A stretch of DNA of 64,000 bases from CAVSWT01 sp963775245. Lineage in GTDB: Bacteria > Bacteroidota > Ignavibacteria > Ignavibacteriales > Ignavibacteriaceae. Under the pieces are notes generated by a model. That model saw only the letters and a program-made list of their open reading frames with translations. It made no database searches and was not told the origin of the DNA. Below are positions 17,937 to 27,616 of this stretch, in pieces. The first letter of the stretch is position 1. Each line of letters starts with the position of its first letter. Where the stretch lies: NCBI GenBank assembly GCA_963775245.1, contig CAVZID010000026.1:1-64000 (forward strand), read 5' to 3'. Position numbers and translations under genes: made by a program.

Positions 17937-18462
17937 TACGATAAAACAAAAATTATCAAAAGTTGTAGTTCAGTGGCAGCTTAAAGATCGCAGGTACAGC
18001 CCTAGATCATTTGAAGGCTTTTTTAGAAAGTCTTTTGCATTCCTGGTACTTATGCCTAAAAATGAATCCGACTTCCATCATTCATTAAAGGTGCTGGAGG
18101 GGCTTGCCGAAGCAAAAAAGAAAGCGACTATATTTACTTACGATTTTAAAGTAAGCTTAATTCCAATGAAGTTTCGCCCGCAGGTAATTGATCATGGAGC
18201 GAGTGATGTTAATAGTATTAATCTTCCCACAAAAAGATTAGTGTCCAAATTATCCGATTATAATTTTCAGGTAGTTTTGGATTTAAACCGGGAACAAAAT
18301 ACTTTTTACAGCTATGTTGCCAGCTTAATTGATGTTCCCATACGTGTAGGTTTTTCTAAAGAAAATGCTGATAAATTTTATAATGTTCAATTAGTTGATA
18401 ATGGCAGCAGCGCTGAGATTTCTTATAAAAATTTTATAAATTTTCTTTTAATGTTTGACTGA
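17929..18462 (+). CDS. Conserved-looking protein of unknown function after ligA
   Basis: A 177-residue soluble protein that I do not recognise with certainty. It overlaps the end of ligA by eight bases, which supports it as real and co-translated. Its pattern (FAFLVLMPKNESDFHHS, then FQVVLDLNREQNTFYSYVASLIDVPIRVGF, then FYNVQL) resembles a small Rossmann-like fold, distantly like one half of family 9 glycosyltransferases or the DUF6913 kind of Bacteroidota protein. No catalytic motif is evident. Confidence 0.65.
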   Translation: MINTIKQKLSKVVVQWQLKDRRYSPRSFEGFFRKSFAFLVLMPKNESDFHHSLKVLEGLAEAKKKATIFTYDFKVSLIPMKFRPQVIDHGASDVNSINLPTKRLVSKLSDYNFQVVLDLNREQNTFYSYVASLIDVPIRVGFSKENADKFYNVQLVDNGSSAEISYKNFINFLLMFD

Positions 18463-18524
18463 TATTCAATTTAGCAGCAAGTTTAAATTTGAGTTTTTAA
18501 TAAATATTATTTCAGCAAAAAGTA

Positions 18525-18878
18525 ATGAACTTTGAAACAAAGAAAATAGATGATGTTACAATTTTCAAGCTAAATGAAAAAAGGCTTGATACCAGCATTT
18601 CGGGGCTTGTTAAAGGTGAATTCACCATGCTTTTAAAAGTTCAAGAAGTTTCAAAACTTATTATTGATTTAAGCGAGGTTGAATCATGTGACAGTTCCGG
18701 CTTAAGTGCAATTCTTGTAGCTAACCGATTAATAAATACTCTTGGAGGCAGCATAAGGATTGCTGCACCTTCTGAAAAAGTTCATTCATTAATTCGAATA
18801 ACGCAAATCGACCGTGTCCTTCCTGTATTTGAATCAGTTCAAGAAGCTTTTGATGATTTAAAAGGCAAGAAGGTTTAA
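18525..18878 (+). CDS. STAS-domain anti-sigma factor antagonist
   Basis: A 117-residue single-domain STAS protein of the SpoIIAA/RsbV kind. It has the partner-switch core DLSEVESCDSSGLSAILVANR, in which a serine of DSSG is the expected phosphorylation site, and the later LIRITQIDRVLPVF helix-strand. Such proteins release a sigma factor or an output protein by binding an HPK-type kinase. No kinase partner is encoded nearby. Four bases separate it from the symporter gene, so the two may be co-expressed. Confidence 0.88.
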   Translation: MNFETKKIDDVTIFKLNEKRLDTSISGLVKGEFTMLLKVQEVSKLIIDLSEVESCDSSGLSAILVANRLINTLGGSIRIAAPSEKVHSLIRITQIDRVLPVFESVQEAFDDLKGKKV

Positions 18879-18882
18879 ATTA

Positions 18883-20334
18883 TTGGAAGGAAGAAGCCTC
18901 GATTATATTATAATCATTGCCTTCCTTATCGGTACCGCTGCTGTCGGAATTTTTTCCGGCGGTAAACAAAAATCAGTTAAAGATTATTTCCTCGGTTCTA
19001 AAAATGTCCCCTGGTGGGCAGTTTGCTTTTCAATTGTTGCTGCAGAAACCAGCACGCTTACTTTTATTTCAATACCCGGACTCGCATACTTAACTAATTT
19101 AAATTTCCTTCAAGTTACTTTTGGTTATTTGATTGGTAGAATTATTGTCGCCACTGTTTTTCTTCCTGCGTACAGTAAAGGAGATTTAGAAACTGCTTAC
19201 TCATTTCTTGAAAATCGATTTGGAGGGAAGACCAGGTCATTTGCGTCTATTGTATTTTTATTCACAAGAACTGCTGCAGATGGAGTTAGGCTTTTTGCCA
19301 CTGCTATTCCTCTAAAATTAATGTTAAATATTAATTATCCGACTGCAATAATTATTATTGCTGTGCTTACTCTTATTTATACTTATACCGGTGGAGTAAA
19401 AGGAGTAATTTGGGTAGATGTAATTTTGATGTTCATTTATCTTGGCGGTGCCTTAATTGCAATCATTTTTGTTTTAAAGTATCTCCCTGATGGTTGGAAC
19501 TCTGTTGTAGCTGCAGCATCAAGTTCAAACAAATTTCAAATTTTTAATTGGGGATTCAAAGGGGGAATATCAGGATTCTTTAGTCAGCCTTATACTTTAA
19601 TCGGTGGAATACTTGGCGGTGCATTTTTATCTATGGCATCTCATGGAACAGATCAATTAATTGTGCAAAGATTGTTAACCACTAGGTCTTTGAAAGATAG
19701 CCAGAAAGCAATTATAGGCAGCGGAATAATTGTCATTATTCAGTTTGCTATATTTTTAGTTCTTGGAGTAATGCTGTTTGCTTATTATGGGAAGATGAAT
19801 GTGAAATCTGATGAAATTTTTCCAATGTTTATAATTAAAGTTCTTCCGCCGGGAATAACAGGGTTAATCATTGCAGGGTTATTTGCTGCTGCAATGTCTA
19901 CACTTGCCGGATCAATGAGTTCTCTTTCTTCATCAACTATGATGGATCTTTATAATCCTTTCTTTGGCAAGACAGATGATGAAGCAAAGCAATTAAAAAT
20001 TTCTAGAATGTTTACAATAATGTGGGCGGCTTTATTAGTAGTCTCCGCAGTATTTTTTATGAATTCATCAAGAGCTGTAGTTGAATTAGCTTTAAGCATA
20101 GCTTCATTTACATACGGTGGATTGCTTGGAACATTTCTTCTAGGAATTTTAATGAAGAAGGCAAGGCAGGAGGATGCACTTGCAGGATTTGTCGGCGGAA
20201 TATTTATTATGATTACAGTCATCTCTCTTAAATTAGTCGCATGGACCTGGTACACAATCATTGGGGTTATTGCCACTTTAGCTGTCGGGGGTTTATTGAA
20301 TGCTTTATCTGGAAAAGAAAAACGCAGCTCGTAA
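18883..20334 (+). CDS. Sodium:solute symporter (SSS family)
   Basis: Inner-membrane Na+-coupled carrier, 483 residues and about 13 TM helices. The family pattern is clear: VKDYFLGSKNVPWWAVCFSIVAAETS in TM1-2 and the sodium-site region ITGLIIAGLFAAAMSTLAGSMSSLSS, followed by a C-terminal pair of helices. The only start available is TTG at 18883, with AAGAAGG at 18867-18873 as ribosome binding site. The solute (sugar, proline or other) cannot be told. Confidence 0.92.
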   Translation: MEGRSLDYIIIIAFLIGTAAVGIFSGGKQKSVKDYFLGSKNVPWWAVCFSIVAAETSTLTFISIPGLAYLTNLNFLQVTFGYLIGRIIVATVFLPAYSKGDLETAYSFLENRFGGKTRSFASIVFLFTRTAADGVRLFATAIPLKLMLNINYPTAIIIIAVLTLIYTYTGGVKGVIWVDVILMFIYLGGALIAIIFVLKYLPDGWNSVVAAASSSNKFQIFNWGFKGGISGFFSQPYTLIGGILGGAFLSMASHGTDQLIVQRLLTTRSLKDSQKAIIGSGIIVIIQFAIFLVLGVMLFAYYGKMNVKSDEIFPMFIIKVLPPGITGLIIAGLFAAAMSTLAGSMSSLSSSTMMDLYNPFFGKTDDEAKQLKISRMFTIMWAALLVVSAVFFMNSSRAVVELALSIASFTYGGLLGTFLLGILMKKARQEDALAGFVGGIFIMITVISLKLVAWTWYTIIGVIATLAVGGLLNALSGKEKRSS

Positions 20335-20452
20335 GAGTTTAATTTATAAGATTCTTATTGCCTTCTTAAGCCTGACTATTTTTTATGATTGTTTTAAACT
20401 CATCAATTTTCTATAATAAATCAATATTTTTTATTAATTATTCTATAATAAA

Positions 20453-21382
20453 ATGAAACCTCAAAAATATTTCCCCATCCTTTTAATGATCCTTTATTCA
20501 TGTCAATTATCTGCGCAAAATAATGAAAGAAAAATTTTTAGATTTGTTGAAAACAATAAATATGGATTTAAAGATGCTCAAGGGAATGTATTAGTTAAAC
20601 CAAAATATGATTATGCAGGTGAATTTAACGATGGCATGGCGTTAGTCGGACAAAGAAAACATAATTATTATTTATATGGATATTTAAACGATTCGTTAAA
20701 GCAAGTAGTGGGTTTTATTTATAAAGAAGCCGGTGATTTCTCTGAAGGTTTTGCAAGAGTAAAGAAGATGGGAGAGTTTTTAGAGTTCACAACTTACTGG
20801 GGATTTATAAACACGAAAGGAGAAGAAGTAATTTCTGCACAATTTGAAGACGTTGGTGATTTTCATGAAGGGACAGCTTTCTTTGTAGAAATCTCCACTG
20901 ACTGGGTTTTTATCTTTCCAAAACAAGTAAGGAAATATGGATTCATTGATACAACAGGCAAAAGAATAATTGAACCTCAATTTGAATTTGCCAGTAATTT
21001 TTCCGAAGGCATAGCGCCTGCCGAAATTGATAATAAATTCGGATACATAAATCATCAAGGTGAATTTGTAATTAAGCCTGAGTATGATGAAACAAGAGTT
21101 ATTTCTGAAGGGTTGGGAGTAATAAGACAAAATAATCTTTACGGATATATAAATAAAAACGGCGAATTGATAATTCAGCCTAAATATATCCAGGTAAGAA
21201 AATTTGAAGATGGTTTGGCATTGGCAAGGGTCAATAACAAATGGGGATATATTAATCCTTTAGACGAATTTGTCATTAAACCTAAATTTGATGACGGCAG
21301 TAACTTCCACAACGGTGAAGCCAAAGTTATTTTAGAAGGGAAGCATATTACTATTAATAAAGAAGGTGAGACTATTAATTAG
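20453..21382 (+). CDS. Secreted WG-repeat protein
   Basis: Exported protein of 309 residues with a signal peptide (PILLMILYSCQLSAQ) and at least six WG-type repeats, each about 40-50 residues long with the pattern YGFIDTTGKRIIEPQFEFASNF-Sx-EG. The repeats likely fold as a beta structure for binding; no enzymatic motif is seen. A Cys in the signal region (YSCQ) leaves lipoprotein processing possible, but SAQ is a good signal-peptidase I site. Stand-alone gene. Confidence 0.85.
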   Translation: MKPQKYFPILLMILYSCQLSAQNNERKIFRFVENNKYGFKDAQGNVLVKPKYDYAGEFNDGMALVGQRKHNYYLYGYLNDSLKQVVGFIYKEAGDFSEGFARVKKMGEFLEFTTYWGFINTKGEEVISAQFEDVGDFHEGTAFFVEISTDWVFIFPKQVRKYGFIDTTGKRIIEPQFEFASNFSEGIAPAEIDNKFGYINHQGEFVIKPEYDETRVISEGLGVIRQNNLYGYINKNGELIIQPKYIQVRKFEDGLALARVNNKWGYINPLDEFVIKPKFDDGSNFHNGEAKVILEGKHITINKEGETIN

Positions 21383-21491
21383 TTATTATCTAATAAAGGC
21401 CACACAAATACTTATTCTATAATCAGTGCTGTTTAAATTCATTTTAAATTCTAAAGTATTTAAATATTCATTTCTAGAAATGATTAAATGT

Positions 21492-21533
21492 ACACAAAAC
21501 CCAAAGAGCGGTTGAGCAATTTAGGTTTTGTGT
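21492..21533. repeat. Hairpin after the WG-repeat gene
   Basis: Perfect 10-bp arms ACACAAAACC (21492-21501) and GGTTTTGTGT (21524-21533) with a 22-base loop. It lies between the convergent WG-repeat gene and the T9SS cargo gene. Weak T run, so terminator function is only possible. Confidence 0.4.
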
Positions 21534-21557
21534 TGGAAATGATTTTTATTGAAAAAT

Positions 21558-24500
21558 TTATTTAATTAGGATTAATTTTTTCGTAGCTGAAAAGTTGCCA
21601 GCCTGCAATCGATAAAAATATATGCCGCTCGCTAATCCGCTTCCATTAAATGCAACTTCATAATTCCCAGGCTGCTTCGCTTCATTAACCAAAGTTGCAA
21701 CTTCACGTCCAAGAATATCATAAACCTTTAATGTGACTTTACTGTTTTGAGGAATCGAATATCTAATCGTTGTCGTTGGGTTGAAGGGGTTTGGATAATT
21801 CTGTGAAAGATAAAATTCTTCCGGGATTGTTAAGGAGCCTTTGTCTTTTATATTAGTTAATTCATTTTTAAGGATAAGCGTATCATCTATTGTCCCATCA
21901 TTTCCTTCATCAATTAAAACCAAAGTAATTTTATCTTCTAAATTAGTCCAGTCAGGAATAATTGTGTGAGAAGTATTTTCTTTCAGAGGGATATTAAGAC
22001 TTCCAAATCTACCTAAGCTTTTTTCAGTTGCAAAGTTTAATTCAATGTCATAGTTTTTTGCAGAACCAAAAGAAACAAGTTTTATTTTATTACTGTCGGG
22101 ATTTTCAATTTTAATAGAATCTCCCTTGGTTAATTCAAGTGAACTGATCTTATATAGTTTCTCCTGATTTACTTCGTTAATTATTTCTGACAATGATACA
22201 GATTTATTATCGTTGTCTTTATTAACAACTGAGACACCGTTTCCCACGTTTAATATATCCTTTTGGTTTTGCACTGCATCGGTCCTGAAAAACTGAAAAC
22301 TTTTGTTGCCAGTAAATAAATAAATATTTAAGGTATCATTAGAAAAATCGCTTACTTCCATATTAAAATTATGCATAGGTAAAAGATAACTATAAGGTGG
22401 GGACTCACTTCCGTCTATTACGGTAAGAGGGATACAACCAGGAATGTTATTATGAAACTTATTATTATTAAACCCTGTTGTATTACCCAAGCTATCCCTG
22501 AAAAATACTGCTGCATTTTGAGGATTACTTACTTCAAGCATGGAACTACTCATAATAAATGGAGAATAATTTTTATTTGATTTTGGTAGTGCTGATAAAT
22601 TAAGGTATTGCTTAGCAGTTGGCTCCAAAAAGAACCCCTTTGTTCCTCCCCAGTTATTCCAAGCATATGACACATTCCATATACCATTATTTGAGTTTCC
22701 TGTTGTATCGACAGTAATAATTGCATTTTTTATGTTCGGATAGCTGTTATCATAAACCCAGATATAATATAAACTACGAATCGAGTTGTCTCTCTCAACC
22801 ATGTAAGGCAAAATCTCGTGCCCCCCTTGTCCATTGTTATTAATAATTGTTAAAGTTTTGATTTTGGTATTATCATCTCTCAGCATTGATTTTATTTCAT
22901 CAAGTGTTTGATTAGGGGTAGTCATATTTATCTTGTTAATATGATTTTGAACTGTTGGATTACCAAATTGTTTTGTAAATAATTCCGTAATTACTTTAAC
23001 AACACCAGAGATTGGGGTAGCTTCAATTGGATTATTAAACTGCGGATAATCTGAATAAATACTAGCAAAATCTTTTTTATCTTCAAAAACTAAAGCATCA
23101 GAAATAGCCATTCCAAAACAAGAACCACCCCATATATGTTTAATTGCTCCCCATCTTGAAAGTGCCGCCGGGTTATAAATACGCAGGGTTCTGCTAAAAT
23201 AACATGCATCTATTCCGAATGCATTTACAAACGAAACCCAGTCTGGGAAAGCATCATTTCTCGTATTTTGAAAAATACTATTTCCTTGCCATTGTGAATA
23301 CTCACTATTGGTGAAAGGATCTGTTCCCTTATAGTCAAATTTGCCATACCAATAATCGATAGGCCACATATTAATTTGGGTATTTGGAAAGTTCCATCTG
23401 TCTTTATCGACATCATAAGCAACATAATTTCCATTTTTATCTACTCTTGTTATTATAAATGGTTTGATTTTGAACAAATCACTGGTATTAGTTATTGTTG
23501 TATCATTTATGTCTGATATTTTTATCAATGCTTTTGTTGTTAAAATTGTATCATCCATATTCCAAGCATATTTACCTAACTCTGCTGGAATCAAAGTAGC
23601 AACAGGATGAAATGTTTTGCCTGAATCCACACTGTATTTTATATCTACAAATTTACCTTTTTCACCACCTTCCCATTTAATTGTATCCATTTCTCCTGCT
23701 GTCCAAAGTTCCCCAGCTATTGGCTCTGTAATGGCAAGAGAATTTGGCTCCAGCAGAAATGCCCTTCTTTCGCCATTATGAAAACCGAATCCTACAATCT
23801 CTCCCTTATTATTTATGTCATTTACTACTGATAGAACCCAACCGCCACTCGTATCGCTAACATTATTTAAATTGAATAAAGAATTCTCATACAGGTAGAC
23901 GTTCCCAGCGTTACCCAGTGTTCCATACCCAACAACCTCTCCTTTATTATTGATTTTAGTTGGTTCAAATTCCCCAAGGTCTTTTCTGTTTCCATTATCT
24001 AATAGAACAGCATGCCTTGGCGGATTTAATGTTTGACAAAGTATTTGGCTGCTGTCATTGATAGATATAAATTCTAAGTCGTTTATGCGCGTAATACTGC
24101 CATTGTCCCATAGGAAACTACCTGTTCCATCCGGGCTAGGACAGTCACAATGTAAGTAGCCAACTATTTGGTCCGAATTATTAATTGCTCTAGCTTCCTG
24201 ATATGCTTCGGAACCGACAGGTATACCAATATCTTGTATGGAATTATTTTTCCATCTTACAGCAATAACAACGTTGTTCCGATTATTAAAACCAACTGCT
24301 ACTTCATTATCATTTATGTCAGTAGCAATCGAAAATTGGTCCCCGGGGTCAAGGTTTGTGAAATTACCTGATTGCCACAAAAAAGCACGTTCAATGAATG
24401 TATCATTTTCATTTTTAAGTGCATATTCACCAACTACCTGCCCAAGATTATTGATTGCGGTAGGTCCTAAGAACTTCCCCATAGGAATAATATTATTATC

Positions 24501-24701
24501 TTCCCAAAAAAACCCGCCATATATTCCGCTTATAAATCCTTCACCTACGATTTGTCCACTATCATTAATAGCAGTTGCTACTCCACTCGAAATTCCAAGA
24601 TCAATTACTTTGAATCGTACCTGGGCTCTTAAAAATATTTGGTTCACAATTATTATTAACAGAAAAACCATAAGCCGGGTAAAACGATAACTTTTTTTCA
24701 T
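21558..24701 (-). CDS. T9SS cargo protein with HAF repeats and a papain-like middle region
   Basis: Secreted or surface-attached protein of 1047 residues. Order: signal peptide; about residues 30-330 HAF repeats (INDSGQIVGEG, INNKGEVVGYG); a Ser/Thr-rich Ig-like linker; a middle region with Cys528 in GGSCFGMA, His628 in GGHEILPY and Asp651-Asn652 in VYDNSYP, spaced like a cysteine-peptidase triad; and a C-terminal type IX sorting domain (YPNPFNP, YDILGREVATL, SGIYFYRLQAG). The frame extends upstream to 24815, but ATG 24701 has an ideal GGAGGG site and starts the signal peptide. The protease idea is inference. Confidence 0.85.
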   Translation of the reverse strand: MKKSYRFTRLMVFLLIIIVNQIFLRAQVRFKVIDLGISSGVATAINDSGQIVGEGFISGIYGGFFWEDNNIIPMGKFLGPTAINNLGQVVGEYALKNENDTFIERAFLWQSGNFTNLDPGDQFSIATDINDNEVAVGFNNRNNVVIAVRWKNNSIQDIGIPVGSEAYQEARAINNSDQIVGYLHCDCPSPDGTGSFLWDNGSITRINDLEFISINDSSQILCQTLNPPRHAVLLDNGNRKDLGEFEPTKINNKGEVVGYGTLGNAGNVYLYENSLFNLNNVSDTSGGWVLSVVNDINNKGEIVGFGFHNGERRAFLLEPNSLAITEPIAGELWTAGEMDTIKWEGGEKGKFVDIKYSVDSGKTFHPVATLIPAELGKYAWNMDDTILTTKALIKISDINDTTITNTSDLFKIKPFIITRVDKNGNYVAYDVDKDRWNFPNTQINMWPIDYWYGKFDYKGTDPFTNSEYSQWQGNSIFQNTRNDAFPDWVSFVNAFGIDACYFSRTLRIYNPAALSRWGAIKHIWGGSCFGMAISDALVFEDKKDFASIYSDYPQFNNPIEATPISGVVKVITELFTKQFGNPTVQNHINKINMTTPNQTLDEIKSMLRDDNTKIKTLTIINNNGQGGHEILPYMVERDNSIRSLYYIWVYDNSYPNIKNAIITVDTTGNSNNGIWNVSYAWNNWGGTKGFFLEPTAKQYLNLSALPKSNKNYSPFIMSSSMLEVSNPQNAAVFFRDSLGNTTGFNNNKFHNNIPGCIPLTVIDGSESPPYSYLLPMHNFNMEVSDFSNDTLNIYLFTGNKSFQFFRTDAVQNQKDILNVGNGVSVVNKDNDNKSVSLSEIINEVNQEKLYKISSLELTKGDSIKIENPDSNKIKLVSFGSAKNYDIELNFATEKSLGRFGSLNIPLKENTSHTIIPDWTNLEDKITLVLIDEGNDGTIDDTLILKNELTNIKDKGSLTIPEEFYLSQNYPNPFNPTTTIRYSIPQNSKVTLKVYDILGREVATLVNEAKQPGNYEVAFNGSGLASGIYFYRLQAGNFSATKKLILIK

Positions 24702-24889
24702 AATTATTTTTCCCTCCATCTTTTTAAATCCTTGCGATTTGCAACGGTTTCGTAGCACAGATAAAGCGGTTTGCTTTACTTCAGAAATCTGTATTTCAGT
24801 TTCGTACTGCAACACAATTTTTAATTTTATAAGAACAGATTTCTATTCCCAATACACACCGTATAATCTGTGATATGAATACACATTTA

Positions 24890-26512
24890 TTACTTCATCA
24901 AAATAAGTTTCTTTGTATCAACAAAATTTCCAGCTTGCAAACGATAAAAATAAATCCCGCTTGCCAATCCGCTGCCATTAAATGTTACTTCATAATTTCC
25001 CCGCTGCTGCGTTTCATTTACCAAGGTTGCAACTTCTCTTCCAAGTATATCATAAACTTTAAGTAGTACAGACGAGGCATACCTCGTCTCTACATTGGCG
25101 AGAATGGAATATTTTATTATTGTTGTAGGATTAAACGGGTTTGGGTAATTTTGTTCAAGTTTATACTTATTAGGCTTTTCAATATTATTTGATTCAACAC
25201 CAGTCGTATTTACAACATATTTTGTAAGTAAGAAATCTCCTCTCCCACTTCCAAAATTATATCCGCAAGCAAGTATGCTTCCATCAGAAAGCGGGATAGC
25301 TCTTGTTAAATAATGTGTACCGGTATTATTATTTAAATCACTTATAAATATACCTCCCGGGGCAAAAGTTGTATCTATATCACCATCTTTATTTAATCTG
25401 GCCAGGCCAGCAAAGCCAAAACCACTGGCAGAGGCACCAACCAATAATATTTTTCCATTAGCATCGATAGATACATCATGAAGTATATCACTGTTGCTTA
25501 GTTTAATATCAGTTCGTCCATTTGTTCCAAATGTGGAATCAATTGAACCATTTAATGAAAAACGAAATACTGAAAATTGAGATTGTCCCGTTCCCATATC
25601 AGCAGTCGTTCCAGCCAATAAAATTTTTTCATCACTTGTTAATAATAGTTTTGTAATTGTATTTCCTGTTAAATTAATTCCAGTTTGTAAAATACCTTTT
25701 TCACCAAAAGTAGTATCGCGATTTCCGAGACTATCCATACGAGCCATCAAATATTCGGCTTGATTGGTAAATGAATAAGTAGCCATAATTATTCCGCCAT
25801 CTGGTAGGAAAATGCAGCCAACCCAATTAAATAAAACTGGCCCAGAGATAGTTGCTTTTCCGAAAACACCAAAAGTTGTATCGAGTTCACCAGATGGAAG
25901 AAAGCGCATGGCTCCAAATCCGTTAGAGCCGCCCTGAGCATTTGCGTTTTTACTTCCGGCAGCTAAAATTTTACCATCCGTTTGTATAGATATTCCGAAG
26001 AATTCTCCACTAGAAACTCCATCATATTTCAAAGCTCTAAATCCATGGTCACCAAATGTTGTATCAATACTTCCGTCAGAATCAAATCTATAAATAGATT
26101 GAGTAATAGCACTGCCTGCATTCGAAGTTGCCTCGCTGCCGACAGTAACAATTTTTCCATCTGCTTGTAAGGCAATTGCATTTGCCTGATCACGAGCAAC
26201 AAAATGAATTCTTACTTTTCCACTATCTCCAAAATTATCAGAATCAATTGTTCCATCTGATAAATGCCTTGCCATCGCTATAAAATATCCATCGGCACCA
26301 TCGCTAATTCCGGCAGTAATTATTTTTCCATCTGGTTGAATAAGCATATCATAAGGTTCATCTCCATTTTGTTCTCCAAAGCCTCCAAACCCGGTACTTG
26401 TGATTCCATTAATTCCGAATGCAGGATCTGTAGCATACTGTGCATTTGTTTTTTGCATATACGAAAGAACAACTAAGGTAAACACTGCAAAAAGTTTCAT
26501 ACTTATTTTCAT
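24890..26512 (-). CDS. T9SS cargo protein with delta-60 beta-propeller-like repeats
   Basis: Secreted protein of 540 residues: signal peptide (FAVFTLVVLSYMQKTNAQ), then about eight repeats of some 50-55 residues with LQADGKIVTVG and IDTTFG motifs (delta-60 repeat family), and a C-terminal type IX secretion sorting domain. AGGAGTGAAG precedes ATG 26512. Relative to the neighbouring cargo protein the sorting domain carries about nine additional residues (VETRYASSV) between YSI and LLKVYD, coded by a palindromic element (25066-25093) inserted in frame. No enzyme motif is seen. Confidence 0.9.
   Translation of the reverse strand: MKISMKLFAVFTLVVLSYMQKTNAQYATDPAFGINGITSTGFGGFGEQNGDEPYDMLIQPDGKIITAGISDGADGYFIAMARHLSDGTIDSDNFGDSGKVRIHFVARDQANAIALQADGKIVTVGSEATSNAGSAITQSIYRFDSDGSIDTTFGDHGFRALKYDGVSSGEFFGISIQTDGKILAAGSKNANAQGGSNGFGAMRFLPSGELDTTFGVFGKATISGPVLFNWVGCIFLPDGGIIMATYSFTNQAEYLMARMDSLGNRDTTFGEKGILQTGINLTGNTITKLLLTSDEKILLAGTTADMGTGQSQFSVFRFSLNGSIDSTFGTNGRTDIKLSNSDILHDVSIDANGKILLVGASASGFGFAGLARLNKDGDIDTTFAPGGIFISDLNNNTGTHYLTRAIPLSDGSILACGYNFGSGRGDFLLTKYVVNTTGVESNNIEKPNKYKLEQNYPNPFNPTTIIKYSILANVETRYASSVLLKVYDILGREVATLVNETQQRGNYEVTFNGSGLASGIYFYRLQAGNFVDTKKLILMK
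25066..25093. repeat. GTAGAGACG-family palindrome inside a coding sequence
   Basis: Arms AGACGAGG (25070-25077) and CCTCGTCT (25082-25089) with loop CATA, flanked by GTAC and CTAC, giving a 28-base element that matches the ends of the repeat at 39-155. It sits within the sorting domain of the delta-60 protein and preserves the reading frame. Confidence 0.75.
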
Positions 26513-26867
26513 TCTTCACTCCTAATAAATTATTATAAATAGTACAGCAATTTTTTTTACAGAAAAAATGTAAACAGTTGGTCTTAGTATAGCGGATGAA
26601 GATTTCGAAATTGATATGTGGAATTCTAAGGAATAAATTTAAGCGGCACAACTACATAAAGATGTTGGGTACTAAATTGAAAGATTACAAGATTAAAAAA
26701 TTACAAAATTGTCACTCTGATGTAATTCTCTGGTCATTCATATTTAAATAATAGTTAAATTGTTTCATTGCTAAATTGTTATTCTATATTTTCATTCTAA
26801 CTATTAAACAGTTTAACAAATAAGCAATCTAATTTGTCGATAGGAAATTTATGATTAATGATTTAGC
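26513..26867. other. Intergenic region, 355 bases
   Basis: AT-rich gap between the response regulator gene and the delta-60 cargo gene, both on the minus strand. It holds the ribosome binding site of the cargo gene and degenerate repeat-like words (GATTACAAGATTAAAAAATTACAAAATTG; GTTAAATTG and CTAAATTG runs near 26754-26785). Similar words occur at 27552-27612 after the response regulator start. No supported ORF or RNA. Confidence 0.5.
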
Positions 26868-27497
26868 TTAAATCTCTCCCTTGAGCGATTTGCTAATAAC
26901 TTCACCCTTGGAATTAACGTGAAGCTTTCGATAAATATTTTTGATGTGAAAACGAACGGTATCAATTGAAATTCCCATTCTATCCGCAATCATTTTGTAG
27001 CTTAAGCCATCTACCATTAGGTTAACAATTTCATTTTCTTTTGTAGTTAAATTAGTTTGATAAGTATCTGATTTCTTTGGATTAAAATATTCAATTACTT
27101 TCCTTGCAATTTCGGGGGACATTGGCGCACCGCCGCTATCCAAGGCTTCAATGGCTTTTTTAATTTCTTCAAGCGGAGTATTTTTTAAAAGATAACCTGA
27201 AGCACCAGCACAAAGTGAATTAAATATTCTCGTCGAATCATTATATACAGTCAGCATAATAATATTAATACCCGGATAGTCATGCTTCAATATTTTAATT
27301 CCATTTATTCCGGAAATTCCAGGCAATCCAATATCAGCTAAAGCAATATCTATGGGGCCTTCGGAAGCAAGCTTCGGTAAAAATTTTTCAAAGCTGTCTT
27401 CTGCAATTTCGCAAATAAAATTATCCTGACGATTCAAATATTTTTGAACGTTTTCGCGTATAAAATCATCGTCTTCTATTATGCCTACTTTTATCAT
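26868..27497 (-). CDS. NarL/FixJ-family response regulator
   Basis: DNA-binding response regulator of 209 residues. Receiver domain at 1-120: acidic pair EDDD at 8-11, phospho-acceptor Asp in ALADIGLPG (about 56), Thr in LTVYND and Lys in YLLKNTPLEE. LuxR-type HTH at about 145-205: LTTKENEIVNLMVDGLSYKMIADRMG and VRFHIKNIYRKLHV. The sensor kinase gene lies just upstream on the same strand, so the two probably form a two-component pair. Confidence 0.94.
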   Translation of the reverse strand: MIKVGIIEDDDFIRENVQKYLNRQDNFICEIAEDSFEKFLPKLASEGPIDIALADIGLPGISGINGIKILKHDYPGINIIMLTVYNDSTRIFNSLCAGASGYLLKNTPLEEIKKAIEALDSGGAPMSPEIARKVIEYFNPKKSDTYQTNLTTKENEIVNLMVDGLSYKMIADRMGISIDTVRFHIKNIYRKLHVNSKGEVISKSLKGEI

Positions 27498-27616
27498 AAC
27501 TAATACTAACTATTTTGTTGTCATTTTTAAACTGCATAAAGATGTGGGTGAATTCATTGTCTAACTGCCAAATTGTTTAATTGTCAAAAAGCAATTAAAC
27601 CATTTAGCAATAGAGC

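Noticed and set aside
21481..21540. Hairpin thought to be a strong terminator
   Set aside because: Long loop and weak T run; kept only as a low-confidence repeat.
26409..26651. 80-codon minus-strand frame overlapping the signal peptide of the delta-60 gene
   Set aside because: It is a shadow of the cargo gene in another frame and has no family pattern.
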